From: Glutamicibacter uratoxydans
GTDB lineage: Bacteria; Actinomycetota; Actinomycetes; Actinomycetales; Micrococcaceae
Length of the DNA stretch: 64,000 bases
Assembly: GCF_006539925.1 (NCBI RefSeq)
Contig: NZ_BJNY01000014.1
Location: forward strand, 39,744 to 103,743
Direction: 5' to 3'
The translations under genes and the position numbers were made by a program. Under the pieces are notes generated by a model. The model was not told the DNA's origin, searched no databases, and saw only the letters and a program-made list of their open reading frames with translations. Positions 1 through 7,955 of the stretch are shown one piece after another (position 1 is the first letter of the stretch; every line of letters begins with the position of its first letter).

Positions 1-3000
1 TCGTCCGCGTTGCCAAGGAAGCCGGCGCGGATGCCATCTACCCAGGCTACGGATTCCTTTCGGAAAACCCGGAACTGGCCCGCACCGCGGCAGCCAACGG
101 AATCAAGTTCATTGGACCGAAGGCCGAAATTCTCGAGCTGGCAGGCAACAAAGTCGCTGCCTTGAAGGCCGCTCGTGAAGCAGGCATCCCGGTACTGGCC
201 TCCTCGGAGCCGAGCGACGATGCTGAAAAGCTCATTGCCGAGGCGGACAAGATTGGATTCCCGATCTTCGTCAAGGCAGTTGCCGGCGGCGGCGGCCGCG
301 GCATGCGCCGCGTCGACAAGCGCGAGGACCTGCCAGAGGCACTGGGCGCCGCGATGCGCGAGGCCGGCACGGCCTTCGGCGATTCCACGGTATTCCTTGA
401 GCAGGCGGTACTGCGTCCGCGGCACATCGAGGTTCAGATCCTTGCCGACGAGCATGGCAACATCGTCCACCTGCATGAACGCGACTGCTCGCTGCAGCGC
501 CGCCACCAGAAGGTCGTCGAGATCGCCCCGGCGCCGAACCTGGATGAGAGCATCCGCCAGGCATTGTTCCGCGATGCGGTGAAGTTCGCAGAAGCCTTGG
601 GCTACCAAAATGCCGGCACCGTCGAATTCCTGGTCGACACCGTCGGCGAACGTGCAGGGCAGCATGTCTTCATCGAAATGAACCCGCGCATCCAGGTGGA
701 GCACACGGTAACCGAAGAAGTCACCGACATCGACCTGGTCCAGGCGCAGATGCGCATTGCCTCGGGCGAGTCCCTGAGCGATTTGGGCATCAGCCAGGAC
801 AAGATCAAGGTTCGCGGCTGGGCACTGCAGTCCCGCATCACCACCGAGGACCCGGCCAACGGCTTCCGTCCGGACGTGGGAACCATTACCGTGTACCGTT
901 CGGCCGGCGGTTCGGGCGTGCGTCTTGACGGCGGCACCATCTACACGGGCGCCGAAGTCTCCCCGCACTTCGACTCCATGCTGGTCAAGCTGACCTGCCG
1001 CGGCCGAGATTACGCCACCGCTGTGGGCCGTGCCCGCCGCGCGCTGGCCGAGTTCCGCGTGCGCGGCGTGGCAACGAACATCCCGTTCATCCTCAACGTG
1101 CTCAACGACCCGCAGTTCATCGCCGGCGACGTCGCCACCGACTTCATCGACTCGCGCCCCGACCTGCTCACCGGCAATGAGTCGCAGGACCGCGGCACCA
1201 AGGCGCTGAGCTACCTGGCGCATGTCACCGTCAACCAGCCCAACGGGCCGCGCATCGAAGGCATCGACCCGCGCAAGAAGCTGCCTGCCTTCCCCGGCGA
1301 CAAGTCCAGCGAGCCGCTGCGTTCGCCGTTCGACGGCCCTTCGGCTGAAGCGCATCCTGCCGACGGCTGGCGCCAGAAGCTGCTGGAGCTAGGCCCCGTG
1401 GGCTTTGCCAAGGCGTTGCGCGATTCCAAGGCGGTCGGCATCACCGATACCACCTTCCGCGATGCGCACCAGTCGCTGCTGGCAACCCGCGTGCGCACCC
1501 GCGACCTGCTGGCCGCCGCGCCCGCCTACGCGCACACCGTCCCACAGCTGTTCTCCATGGAGGTCTGGGGCGGGGCAACCTACGACGTCTCGCTGCGCTT
1601 CCTGGGCGAGGACCCGTGGAAGCGCCTGGAACTGCTGCGAGCTGAGCTGCCGAACATTCCGCTGCAGATGCTGCTGCGCGGCCGCAACACCGTGGGCTAC
1701 ACCCCGTACCCCACCGAGGTCACCGATGCGTTCGTCAAGCAGGCGGCCTCCGCCGGCATCGACATCTTCCGCATCTTCGACGCGCTGAACGACGTGTCCC
1801 AGATGGCCCCGGCGATCAAGGCGGTGCGCGAGACTGGCACGGCGGTGGCAGAGGTGGCCCTGTGCTACACCGGCAACCTGCTGGATGCCAACGAGAAGCT
1901 GTACACCCTTGACTACTACCTGGACCTGGCGCAGCAGATCGTCGACGCCGGCGCCCACATCATCGCGATCAAGGACATGGCGGGCCTGCTGCGCCCGGCC
2001 GCGGCGGCCAAGCTGGTCACCGCGCTGCGCGAGCGCTTCGACCTGCCGGTGCACCTGCACACCCACGACACCTCCGGCGGACAGATGGCGACCCTGATGG
2101 CCGCCATCGACGCGGGCGTGGACGCCGTGGACGTCGCCAGCGCGGCGATGGCCGGCACCACCTCGCAGCCATCGGCGTCGGCGCTGGTCGCGGCGCTGGA
2201 ATTCACCGAGCGCGATCCAGGCCTGTCCCTGGAAGCGGTCGCCTCGCTGGAGCCGTACTGGGAAGCCGTGCGGGCGATGTACAAGCCGTTCGAGTCCGGG
2301 CTTCCGGCTCCCACCGGCCGCGTCTACCAGCACGAAATCCCCGGCGGACAGCTGTCCAACCTGCGCCAGCAGGCCATCGCGCTGGGGCTTGGCGAGCGCT
2401 TCGAAGCCATCGAGTCGATGTACGCCTCGGTCAACGACATGCTGGGCAATGTGGTCAAGGTGACCCCGTCGTCCAAGGTAGTCGGCGACCTGGCGCTGCA
2501 GCTGGTGGGCTCGGGAGTGCCAGCGGAGGAATTCGAGGCGAACCCGCAGAACTACGACATCCCGGATTCGGTGATCCAGTTCCTCTCCGGCGAACTCGGC
2601 AACCCTCCAGGCGGCTGGCCTGAGCCTTTCCGCACCAAGGCGCTGCAGGGCCGCAAGGTCAAGGCGCACATCGAACAGCTGAGCGCAGAGGACGCCGCCG
2701 CACTGGAAGGCGACGATGCAACCGTGCGCGCCACCCTGAACCGCCTGCTGTTCGCCGGACCGGCCCGCGACTTCGCGAAGTCGGTGGAGAACTACGGCGA
2801 CCTGTCGGTGCTGCATACCCGCGACTACCTCTTCGGCCTGGTCCGCGGTGTCGAGCACGTGATTTCGCTGGGCACCGGCGTGCGCCTGCTGGTCAAGCTG
2901 GTCTCGGTTTCGGAGCCCGACGAGAAGGGCATGCGCAGCGTGGTCGTCACGCTCAACGGCCAGTCCCGCCAGGTCAAGGTCCGCGACGAGTCGGTGGAGT

Positions 3001-3254
3001 CCACGATCAAGACCGCCCCGAAGGCGGATCCGAACAACACCGGCCATGTGGCGGCCCCATTCGCCGGCGCCGTCACCGTCAACGTCCAGGTCGGCGACCT
3101 GGTGGAGGCGGGCCAATCGGTCGCGACCATTGAGGCGATGAAGATGGAAGCAGGCATCACCGCCAACGTTTCCGGCATCGTCGCCCAGGTGACGCTCAAC
3201 GGCACCAGCCAGGTGCAGGGCGGAGACCTGCTGGTAGTCGTCGAGCCGAAGTAG
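1..3254 (+). CDS. pyc: Pyruvate carboxylase, 5' end outside the window
   Basis: Biotin enzyme that carboxylates pyruvate to oxaloacetate with ATP and bicarbonate (anaplerosis, cytoplasm). The reading frame is open from base 3, so roughly the first 45-50 residues are missing; about 1083 are visible. Order of domains: biotin carboxylase with the glycine-rich ATP-grasp loop GGGGRGMRR (near base 290) and EMNPRIQVEHTVTEEV (near 680); carboxyltransferase opening with TDTTFRDAHQSLLATR (near 1445); C-terminal biotinyl domain with EAMKMEAG, the biotinylated Lys codon at 3141-3143. The carboxyltransferase between the two biotin domains separates it from acetyl- or propionyl-CoA carboxylase alpha chains. 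A strong hairpin follows the stop. Confidence 0.97.
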   Translation, partial: VRVAKEAGADAIYPGYGFLSENPELARTAAANGIKFIGPKAEILELAGNKVAALKAAREAGIPVLASSEPSDDAEKLIAEADKIGFPIFVKAVAGGGGRGMRRVDKREDLPEALGAAMREAGTAFGDSTVFLEQAVLRPRHIEVQILADEHGNIVHLHERDCSLQRRHQKVVEIAPAPNLDESIRQALFRDAVKFAEALGYQNAGTVEFLVDTVGERAGQHVFIEMNPRIQVEHTVTEEVTDIDLVQAQMRIASGESLSDLGISQDKIKVRGWALQSRITTEDPANGFRPDVGTITVYRSAGGSGVRLDGGTIYTGAEVSPHFDSMLVKLTCRGRDYATAVGRARRALAEFRVRGVATNIPFILNVLNDPQFIAGDVATDFIDSRPDLLTGNESQDRGTKALSYLAHVTVNQPNGPRIEGIDPRKKLPAFPGDKSSEPLRSPFDGPSAEAHPADGWRQKLLELGPVGFAKALRDSKAVGITDTTFRDAHQSLLATRVRTRDLLAAAPAYAHTVPQLFSMEVWGGATYDVSLRFLGEDPWKRLELLRAELPNIPLQMLLRGRNTVGYTPYPTEVTDAFVKQAASAGIDIFRIFDALNDVSQMAPAIKAVRETGTAVAEVALCYTGNLLDANEKLYTLDYYLDLAQQIVDAGAHIIAIKDMAGLLRPAAAAKLVTALRERFDLPVHLHTHDTSGGQMATLMAAIDAGVDAVDVASAAMAGTTSQPSASALVAALEFTERDPGLSLEAVASLEPYWEAVRAMYKPFESGLPAPTGRVYQHEIPGGQLSNLRQQAIALGLGERFEAIESMYASVNDMLGNVVKVTPSSKVVGDLALQLVGSGVPAEEFEANPQNYDIPDSVIQFLSGELGNPPGGWPEPFRTKALQGRKVKAHIEQLSAEDAAALEGDDATVRATLNRLLFAGPARDFAKSVENYGDLSVLHTRDYLFGLVRGVEHVISLGTGVRLLVKLVSVSEPDEKGMRSVVVTLNGQSRQVKVRDESVESTIKTAPKADPNNTGHVAAPFAGAVTVNVQVGDLVEAGQSVATIEAMKMEAGITANVSGIVAQVTLNGTSQVQGGDLLVVVEPK

Positions 3255-3277
3255 CCGCAGGCAGGCAATCTGCCGCC

Positions 3278-3317
3278 AAGGGGCGGTGCGCGATCAATGA
3301 ATCGTGCACCGCCCCTT
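3278..3317 (+). terminator. Hairpin terminator after pyc
   Basis: Two 17-nt arms (3278-3294 and 3301-3317) pair perfectly except for one G-T, around a 6-nt loop; GTTTGTGG follows. It lies 24 nt after the pyc stop. Confidence 0.75.
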
Positions 3318-3402
3318 GTTTGTGGAAAAATCGTGCTGGTGTGCGGCGCCGAGTCCAGCGGCCGGCACCATGCAGCAGTCCAGGAGCAACAGGGGAGCCA
3401 GT

Positions 3403-3942
3403 ATGAAACCAGCAAGAACTTCTTCGCGGGCCGAGCAGCGGCGGCTGGGCAAGGCCGCGGCCCACGTTTCCTCGACGCTTGGAGAGCTCGGGATCCTGCT
3501 GTTCACCCTGGGCGGGCAGCTGCCGCACCAGGAGGTTGCGCAGCGCCTGGGAAGCCAGCTGGAGTCGCTGGGCCTGGCCGCTGCGGTAGACACCGCAGGC
3601 CCTGCCCGGGTGCGCAGCGTGATGGACGGGAAGTTCGACGACGTCGACGTCCTGGTCGTGCTCGGCGGGTCGGGGCCTGATGGCGAAGACCAGCTCATGG
3701 ATCTGGTGCAGTGGCTCTTGGCCAATGGGCGCACCGCGCTGGCCCAGAACCTGGTCTTCGCGCAATGGGGCGAAGGACGAGCCAAGCACCAGCCGGTCTT
3801 CAACCATGTGGTGCTCCAGCCTTCCTACCTCGGCGGGGAACAGCAAAGCGGCCGCAGGTTTCCCTGGGCCGCTTCTGCCGACGACTCGTGGGCTCTGGCC
3901 CGCGCCGTGCTGGACTACGCTGTCGGCTTGGGCGCCGAGTAG
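3403..3942 (+). CDS. Unknown protein, 179 aa
   Basis: Not recognised with confidence. The start at 3403 (MKPARTSSRAEQ) is chosen because AGGGGAG lies 6-12 nt upstream; an open frame extends further 5' but has no such site. Residues 20-45 read like the first strand and helix of an alpha/beta fold (LGELGILLFTLGGQLPHQEV), and DDVDVLVVLGGSGPDGEDQ is a strand followed by a glycine turn, loosely like the MoaB/MogA molybdopterin-binding fold; this resemblance is weak and I do not assign it. The last 28 bases overlap the 3' end of the convergent acyl-CoA synthetase gene, so the two transcripts are complementary at their tails. Confidence 0.6.
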   Translation: MKPARTSSRAEQRRLGKAAAHVSSTLGELGILLFTLGGQLPHQEVAQRLGSQLESLGLAAAVDTAGPARVRSVMDGKFDDVDVLVVLGGSGPDGEDQLMDLVQWLLANGRTALAQNLVFAQWGEGRAKHQPVFNHVVLQPSYLGGEQQSGRRFPWAASADDSWALARAVLDYAVGLGAE

Positions 3943-5726
3943 ATGCCTTCGATGACGTCGCTGTAGTCCTTGACGACTACAGCGCGCTTGATCTTCATCG
4001 ACGGGGTCAGGTGTCCCGAAGATTCGGTGAAGTCATCTGGAACGATGCGGAATGCGCGAATTGATTCGGCGCGGCTTACAGTGCTGTTCGCCTTGTCGAT
4101 GACCTGTTGTATCGCCTCGGAGATCTGCGGAAGCTCGATGGCGTCCTTCATGGCGGTGTTCTTGTCCAGGTTGTGGCGTTCGAGCCAGCCCGGCAGTGAT
4201 TCCGGATCCAAGGTGACCAGTGCGGAAATGAACGGGCGGCCTTCGCCGAGCACCAGGCACTGGGACACCAGCGCATCGGCGCGGATCTGGTCCTCCAGCA
4301 GGGCCGGGATGACGTTCTTGCCGCCGGCGGTGACGATGATTTCCTTCTTGCGCCCGGTGATCTTCAAGAAGCCTTCGGAATCCAGCTCTCCGATGTCGCC
4401 GGTGTGGAACCAGCCATCGGTGAAGGTTTCATCCGTGAGTTCCGGACGGTTGCGGTAGCCGCGCATAACGCAGATGCCCTTGGCGAGGATCTCGCCGTCG
4501 TCGGCGATGCGCACAGCATTGCCCGGCAGCGGCTTGCCGACGGTGCCGATCTTGATTTTTGCCAGGGTGTTCACGGAGATCGGCGCGGTGGTTTCGGTCA
4601 GGCCGTAGCCTTCCAGCACGGTCACGCCAATGCCGTTGAAGAAGTGCCCGAGCCGTTCGCCCAGCGGTCCGCCGCCGGAGACTGCATGGCGGATGTTTCC
4701 GCCCATCGCGTCGCGCAGCTTCTTGTACAGCAGCGCGTCGAAGAGCTTGTGCTTCAGCGTCAGGGCCAGCGGGATCTTCCCTGCCTGCTGCGCGCGGGAA
4801 TAGCGTACTGCCACGTCGACGCCGGCATGGAAGATCTTGCCCTTGCCGCCGTCTTCGGCCTTGAGCATGGCCGAGTTGTAGACCTTTTCGAAGACGCGCG
4901 GCACAGCCAGAATAAAGTTCGGTTTGAAGGACTGCAGATCCTCCAGCAGGTGCTTGACGTCGGGAGTGTGGCCGGTGCGGCAGCCTGCGGCCACGTTGAC
5001 CACGGAGATGAAGCGCGCAAAGACATGGGCCAGGGGCAGGAACATGATAGTTGATGCCCCCGGGTAGACGGCTTCTGGAAGCTCTGCCACCGAGTTCTCT
5101 GCCAGCTCAACAAAGTTCGAGTGGGTCAGTTCGCAGCCCTTGGGGCGGCCGGTGGTGCCCGAGGTGTAGATGATGGTGGCGACATCGCTCAGGCCCGCTG
5201 CGGTGCGGCGCTCTTCGAGCTGTTCGTCGCTGATCTTCGCACCGTCTTCTGTAAGCTGCTGCAGGCCGGCGCCGAACTGCCATACGTGGTTCAGGCCCTC
5301 CAGCTGTTCCTGATGGGCTGCCTGGCGTACGACGCTTTCATGCGACGCTGATTCGACGACGGCGGCGACGGCTCCGGAATCGGCGATGATCCAGGCGACT
5401 TGGCTGGGGGAGGAGGTCTCATAGATCGGGACGGTGACGCAGCCGGCGAACCAGATGGCGAAATCGACCAGCGACCATTCGTAGCGGGTGGCCGCCATGA
5501 GTGCGATGCGGTCGCCGGGCTTGATGCCGTTGGCGATGAAGCCCTTGGCGATTGCTCCGGCTTCGGCGGCGAACTGCGATGCGGTGACATCCTGCCAGCC
5601 CGAGCCGTCAGTTGGTTTAGAGAATAGGGCGGGGTTAGCGGCGGAGTTCGCATGGCGCAGTAGTAAATCGGTGATGTTGGACTGTGCTGGCGAGTGAATG
5701 CGTAGCGGTGAGCTATATTCGCGCAT
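3915..5726 (-). CDS. Long-chain fatty-acid-CoA ligase (AMP-forming)
   Basis: 603-residue adenylate-forming enzyme that activates fatty acids to acyl-CoA through an acyl-AMP. Seen: the AMP-binding P-loop TIIYTSGTTGRPKG (about residues 184-197), the motif GYGLTETTAP, the hinge/adenylate motif DGWFHTGDIGELD, and GRKKEIIVTAGGKNV near the C-terminus with the catalytic-Lys region of the small domain. Length and the long insert around TVSRAESIRAF fit the FadD15-type (long-chain, Micrococcales and mycobacteria) subgroup rather than short-chain acetyl-CoA synthetases. The start has AGGAG ten bases upstream. It stands alone, with its own AT-rich promoter region containing a palindrome. Confidence 0.92.
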   Translation of the reverse strand: MREYSSPLRIHSPAQSNITDLLLRHANSAANPALFSKPTDGSGWQDVTASQFAAEAGAIAKGFIANGIKPGDRIALMAATRYEWSLVDFAIWFAGCVTVPIYETSSPSQVAWIIADSGAVAAVVESASHESVVRQAAHQEQLEGLNHVWQFGAGLQQLTEDGAKISDEQLEERRTAAGLSDVATIIYTSGTTGRPKGCELTHSNFVELAENSVAELPEAVYPGASTIMFLPLAHVFARFISVVNVAAGCRTGHTPDVKHLLEDLQSFKPNFILAVPRVFEKVYNSAMLKAEDGGKGKIFHAGVDVAVRYSRAQQAGKIPLALTLKHKLFDALLYKKLRDAMGGNIRHAVSGGGPLGERLGHFFNGIGVTVLEGYGLTETTAPISVNTLAKIKIGTVGKPLPGNAVRIADDGEILAKGICVMRGYRNRPELTDETFTDGWFHTGDIGELDSEGFLKITGRKKEIIVTAGGKNVIPALLEDQIRADALVSQCLVLGEGRPFISALVTLDPESLPGWLERHNLDKNTAMKDAIELPQISEAIQQVIDKANSTVSRAESIRAFRIVPDDFTESSGHLTPSMKIKRAVVVKDYSDVIEGIYSAPKPTA

Positions 5727-5792
5727 CTAATACTCATCTCCTGAACTTTGATGTGACCCCATGAGCAACGCGACGTAATCCGCGTCACAATG

Positions 5793-5809
5793 ATATTACT
5801 CTACAGTAA
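5793..5809 (-). promoter_or_regulatory. Probable -10 box overlapped by a palindromic operator
   Basis: On the minus strand TAATAT (5793-5798) is a good -10 element about 65 nt before the acyl-CoA synthetase start. The palindrome TTACT-N4-AGTAA (5796-5809) covers its edge, a layout expected for a repressor site. The regulator is unknown; a TetR-type fatty acid regulator would be a reasonable guess only. Confidence 0.4.
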
Positions 5810-5836
5810 CCTAGCGGTCTGCAAGTACAAAGTCCG

Positions 5837-6283
5837 CTAGACCCTGGCCCCATCATCTCCCGGATCGCGTTCGGTGGGTAGCCGGAGCAGCAAGTAGGCC
5901 GTGCCAAGCACCGCGGCGATGGCCAGTCCGATGTAGACAAATGTTGGAGCCGACCGAAACAGGATGACGCACAGCAGCAGCCCGACCGGCCCGCCGACCG
6001 CGGCGGTCCACGCGAGGTTCACCAGCGGATTTCCAGACCCCAATGCGGGAGGCTCTTCGGGAATGAACTGCTCGCCGCCATCCTCCTGGTCATCTTGAGG
6101 CTGGTAGTCCCGCGGACCTGGCAGCGCGCCGGGCCCGGTGTTGAACAGCTTTCGTAGCTGCTGTTCACGCTCCTGGGCGCTGGGTTCGCGCGGTGCATCC
6201 TGGTCCAAGGTGCGGAAATTCTCCACCAGCTCGTCCCACCTCGGATCGTCCGACCCGGCTGGAGTCATATCTTCTGGCTTCAT
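5837..6283 (-). CDS. Unknown membrane protein, 148 aa
   Basis: The first 80 residues are acidic and proline-rich (DDPRWDELVENFRTLDQ, then a linker), without a signal peptide; residues 85-130 contain two hydrophobic segments (NLAWTAAVGGPVGLLLCVILF and PTFVYIGLAIAAVLGTAYLLL), so it should be a two-TM protein with a cytoplasmic N-terminus. No family recognised with certainty. Its ATG overlaps the stop of the upstream esterase gene by 4 nt (ATGA), so the two are probably translated together. Its stop codon lies in the right arm of a 7-bp inverted repeat (5811-5840) that may end the transcript. Confidence 0.8.
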   Translation of the reverse strand: MKPEDMTPAGSDDPRWDELVENFRTLDQDAPREPSAQEREQQLRKLFNTGPGALPGPRDYQPQDDQEDGGEQFIPEEPPALGSGNPLVNLAWTAAVGGPVGLLLCVILFRSAPTFVYIGLAIAAVLGTAYLLLRLPTERDPGDDGARV

Positions 6284-7041
6284 GATGCGGCTTCCGGACG
6301 GCTGGCAGGGGGCAAGATCAACTGGCGGAAGAACCTGGCGGATTCCTCGAAAATCTGGTCCGCGTCATAGTCCAGGGTTGCCACGTGCTTGGAATGCAGC
6401 AGCTGATGATGTTCGACCAAAACCCCCTGCCGCAGCCCACTGGACAGGGCCCGCACGGAATCTTCGGACACGATGTTGTCCACCGTCGAACGGAACAGCT
6501 GCACCGGTGCGGTCACCAGCCCCAACCGGCTGCGGGTCTGGGCGAAAAGCTTGTACAGTTCTTCCACTGCAGCCACCGGAGTGCGCTCATAGGCCTGTTC
6601 ATCGGCTCCGCGCTTGGCAATGTCGTTGCTGATGGGTTCCACGGACTTCACGACATGCTTCAGCCACTTCGTGAACGGAGCCAGCTTGCTGTCAACGACT
6701 AGTCCGGGATTAACCAAGGAGACACCGGCGACGTTCCGGCGGGTTGCCAGATGCAGGGCCAGCGCACCGCCCATGGACAGGCCGGCGACGAAGACGCGGT
6801 CATGGCCGGCGGCGAGCTGGTCAAATGCCTGCTCTGTAGCCTGAATCCACTGTCCGAATTCGACGCCGATCATATCTTTCCACTGCGTTTCATGGCCGGG
6901 CAGCACAGGGCAGGAAGTTTCGAATCCGGCATCCTGCAAATACTGCGCCCATGGCTTCATCGCCGTCGTCGACCCGGTAAAACCATGGATCAGCAGCACT
7001 GCGGGCTGCATGGACTTTGGCGCATCGTGGTCTTGATTCAT
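6280..7041 (-). CDS. Alpha/beta hydrolase, Est30-like carboxylesterase or monoacylglycerol lipase
   Basis: 253 residues. Opens with the oxyanion strand VLLIHGFTGSTTAMKPWAQYL, has the nucleophile elbow GLSMGG (Ser near residue 89), the acid in LFRSTVDNIVSEDS and the catalytic His in SKHVATLDYDADQI. The S-x-HVxTLDxD signature and the HGFTGS opening are typical of the Est30/thermostable monoacylglycerol lipase group, so short-chain ester or monoglyceride hydrolysis is likely; the substrate is not shown by the sequence. First gene of a two-gene unit with the small membrane protein. It is divergent from plsC, and both concern acyl lipids. Confidence 0.9.
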   Translation of the reverse strand: MNQDHDAPKSMQPAVLLIHGFTGSTTAMKPWAQYLQDAGFETSCPVLPGHETQWKDMIGVEFGQWIQATEQAFDQLAAGHDRVFVAGLSMGGALALHLATRRNVAGVSLVNPGLVVDSKLAPFTKWLKHVVKSVEPISNDIAKRGADEQAYERTPVAAVEELYKLFAQTRSRLGLVTAPVQLFRSTVDNIVSEDSVRALSSGLRQGVLVEHHQLLHSKHVATLDYDADQIFEESARFFRQLILPPASRPEAAS

Positions 7042-7055
7042 TGCATCCCCCTACA

Positions 7056-7084
7056 TTGACTGCAATCTCCCTCGAGCGTAGTGC
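7056..7084 (+). promoter_or_regulatory. Possible promoter for plsC
   Basis: TTGACT (7056-7061), 17-nt spacer, TAGTGC (7079-7084). The -35 is close to consensus and the spacing ideal; the -10 is weaker. It points at the plsC gene about 90 nt downstream. Confidence 0.35.
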
Positions 7085-7175
7085 ACAATTGAAGGGTGCG
7101 GACCCGCATTGCGGTCAACTTTCGCGATGAGAGGACCGTGCAAGGCTTGAAGACGAGAAAAGGAATCGCCGCACC

Positions 7176-7850
7176 GTGCTTTACGACTTTCTGAAACGAT
7201 TCGCTGTCAGACCATTGCTGCGGATCTTCTTCAAGATCGAGATTCAAGGCCTCAACAATATTCCGGACTCGGGCGGGGCCATTCTCGCGTCCAACCACTT
7301 GTCTGTGAGCGATTCCGTTTTCCTCCCTGCTTCATTGGAACGGCCCGTCGTCTTCTTGGCGAAGGATGACTACTTCAACGGCAAGGGGCTCAAGGGCCGC
7401 TTTGTTGCCTGGTTCTTTCGCAACATCAACCAATTGCCGATGGACCGTTCCGGAGGCCAAAAATCCGCCGCCTCGCTGGCCAGCGCCAACGTCGCTTTGG
7501 CTGAAGGCAAGCTTTTGGGGATCTATCCAGAAGGCACGCGCTCGCCGGACGGACGCTTGTACCGGGCAAAGCTCGGGGTAGCCAAGCTCGCATTGGAAAC
7601 CGGCGTTCCGGTCATTCCCATCGCCATGATCAACACTGACAAAGTGCAGCCCATTGGCCAGCGCCTGCCGCATCCGGGACGCATCGGCATTAAGATCGGC
7701 AAGCCGCTGGACTTTTCGCACCTGAAGAACGAGGCAGGCAACCCGATCGTGATGCGACAGGTAGCCGACGAAATCCGCAAGGCCATCAATGTTCTCTCAG
7801 GACAGGTCTATGCCGACGTGTATGCGCCAAGCAAGGCCAAGAAGAAGTAG
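7176..7850 (+). CDS. plsC: 1-acyl-sn-glycerol-3-phosphate acyltransferase (PlsC family)
   Basis: 224 residues; transfers an acyl chain to lysophosphatidic acid in phospholipid synthesis at the cytoplasmic membrane. Seen: the catalytic H-x4-D motif in ASNHLSVSDSVF (residues 32-43), the acceptor-binding motif YPEGTRSPDGRLY (about 115-127) and a conserved hydrophobic stretch VPVIPIAMINTD. GTG start, chosen because AAAAGGA lies 11 nt upstream. Several PlsC-like paralogues exist in actinobacteria, some acting on other acceptors, so the exact substrate is inferred from the family. Confidence 0.92.
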   Translation: MLYDFLKRFAVRPLLRIFFKIEIQGLNNIPDSGGAILASNHLSVSDSVFLPASLERPVVFLAKDDYFNGKGLKGRFVAWFFRNINQLPMDRSGGQKSAASLASANVALAEGKLLGIYPEGTRSPDGRLYRAKLGVAKLALETGVPVIPIAMINTDKVQPIGQRLPHPGRIGIKIGKPLDFSHLKNEAGNPIVMRQVADEIRKAINVLSGQVYADVYAPSKAKKK

Positions 7851-7942
7851 CCGGTTCCGCGAAGCGCCAGATGGGGAACTGCTCGTGTCCAGTGTTACGT
7901 GTGGCTGTTACATTTCACGCGGTGCTTTGGCCCGAAGACACG

Positions 7943-7948
7943 TAGACT
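7943..7948 (+). promoter_or_regulatory. -10 box TAGACT, leaderless arrangement for DAHP synthase
   Basis: TAGACT ends 7 nt before the GTG start at 7956, so transcription should begin at or next to the start codon. No purine-rich ribosome site and no good -35 are visible. Confidence 0.5.
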
Positions 7949-7955
7949 TGTCAAG

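Noticed and set aside
1389..3116. 575-codon frame antisense to pyc
   Set aside because: Shadow of the carboxyltransferase region; no recognisable motif or ribosome site.
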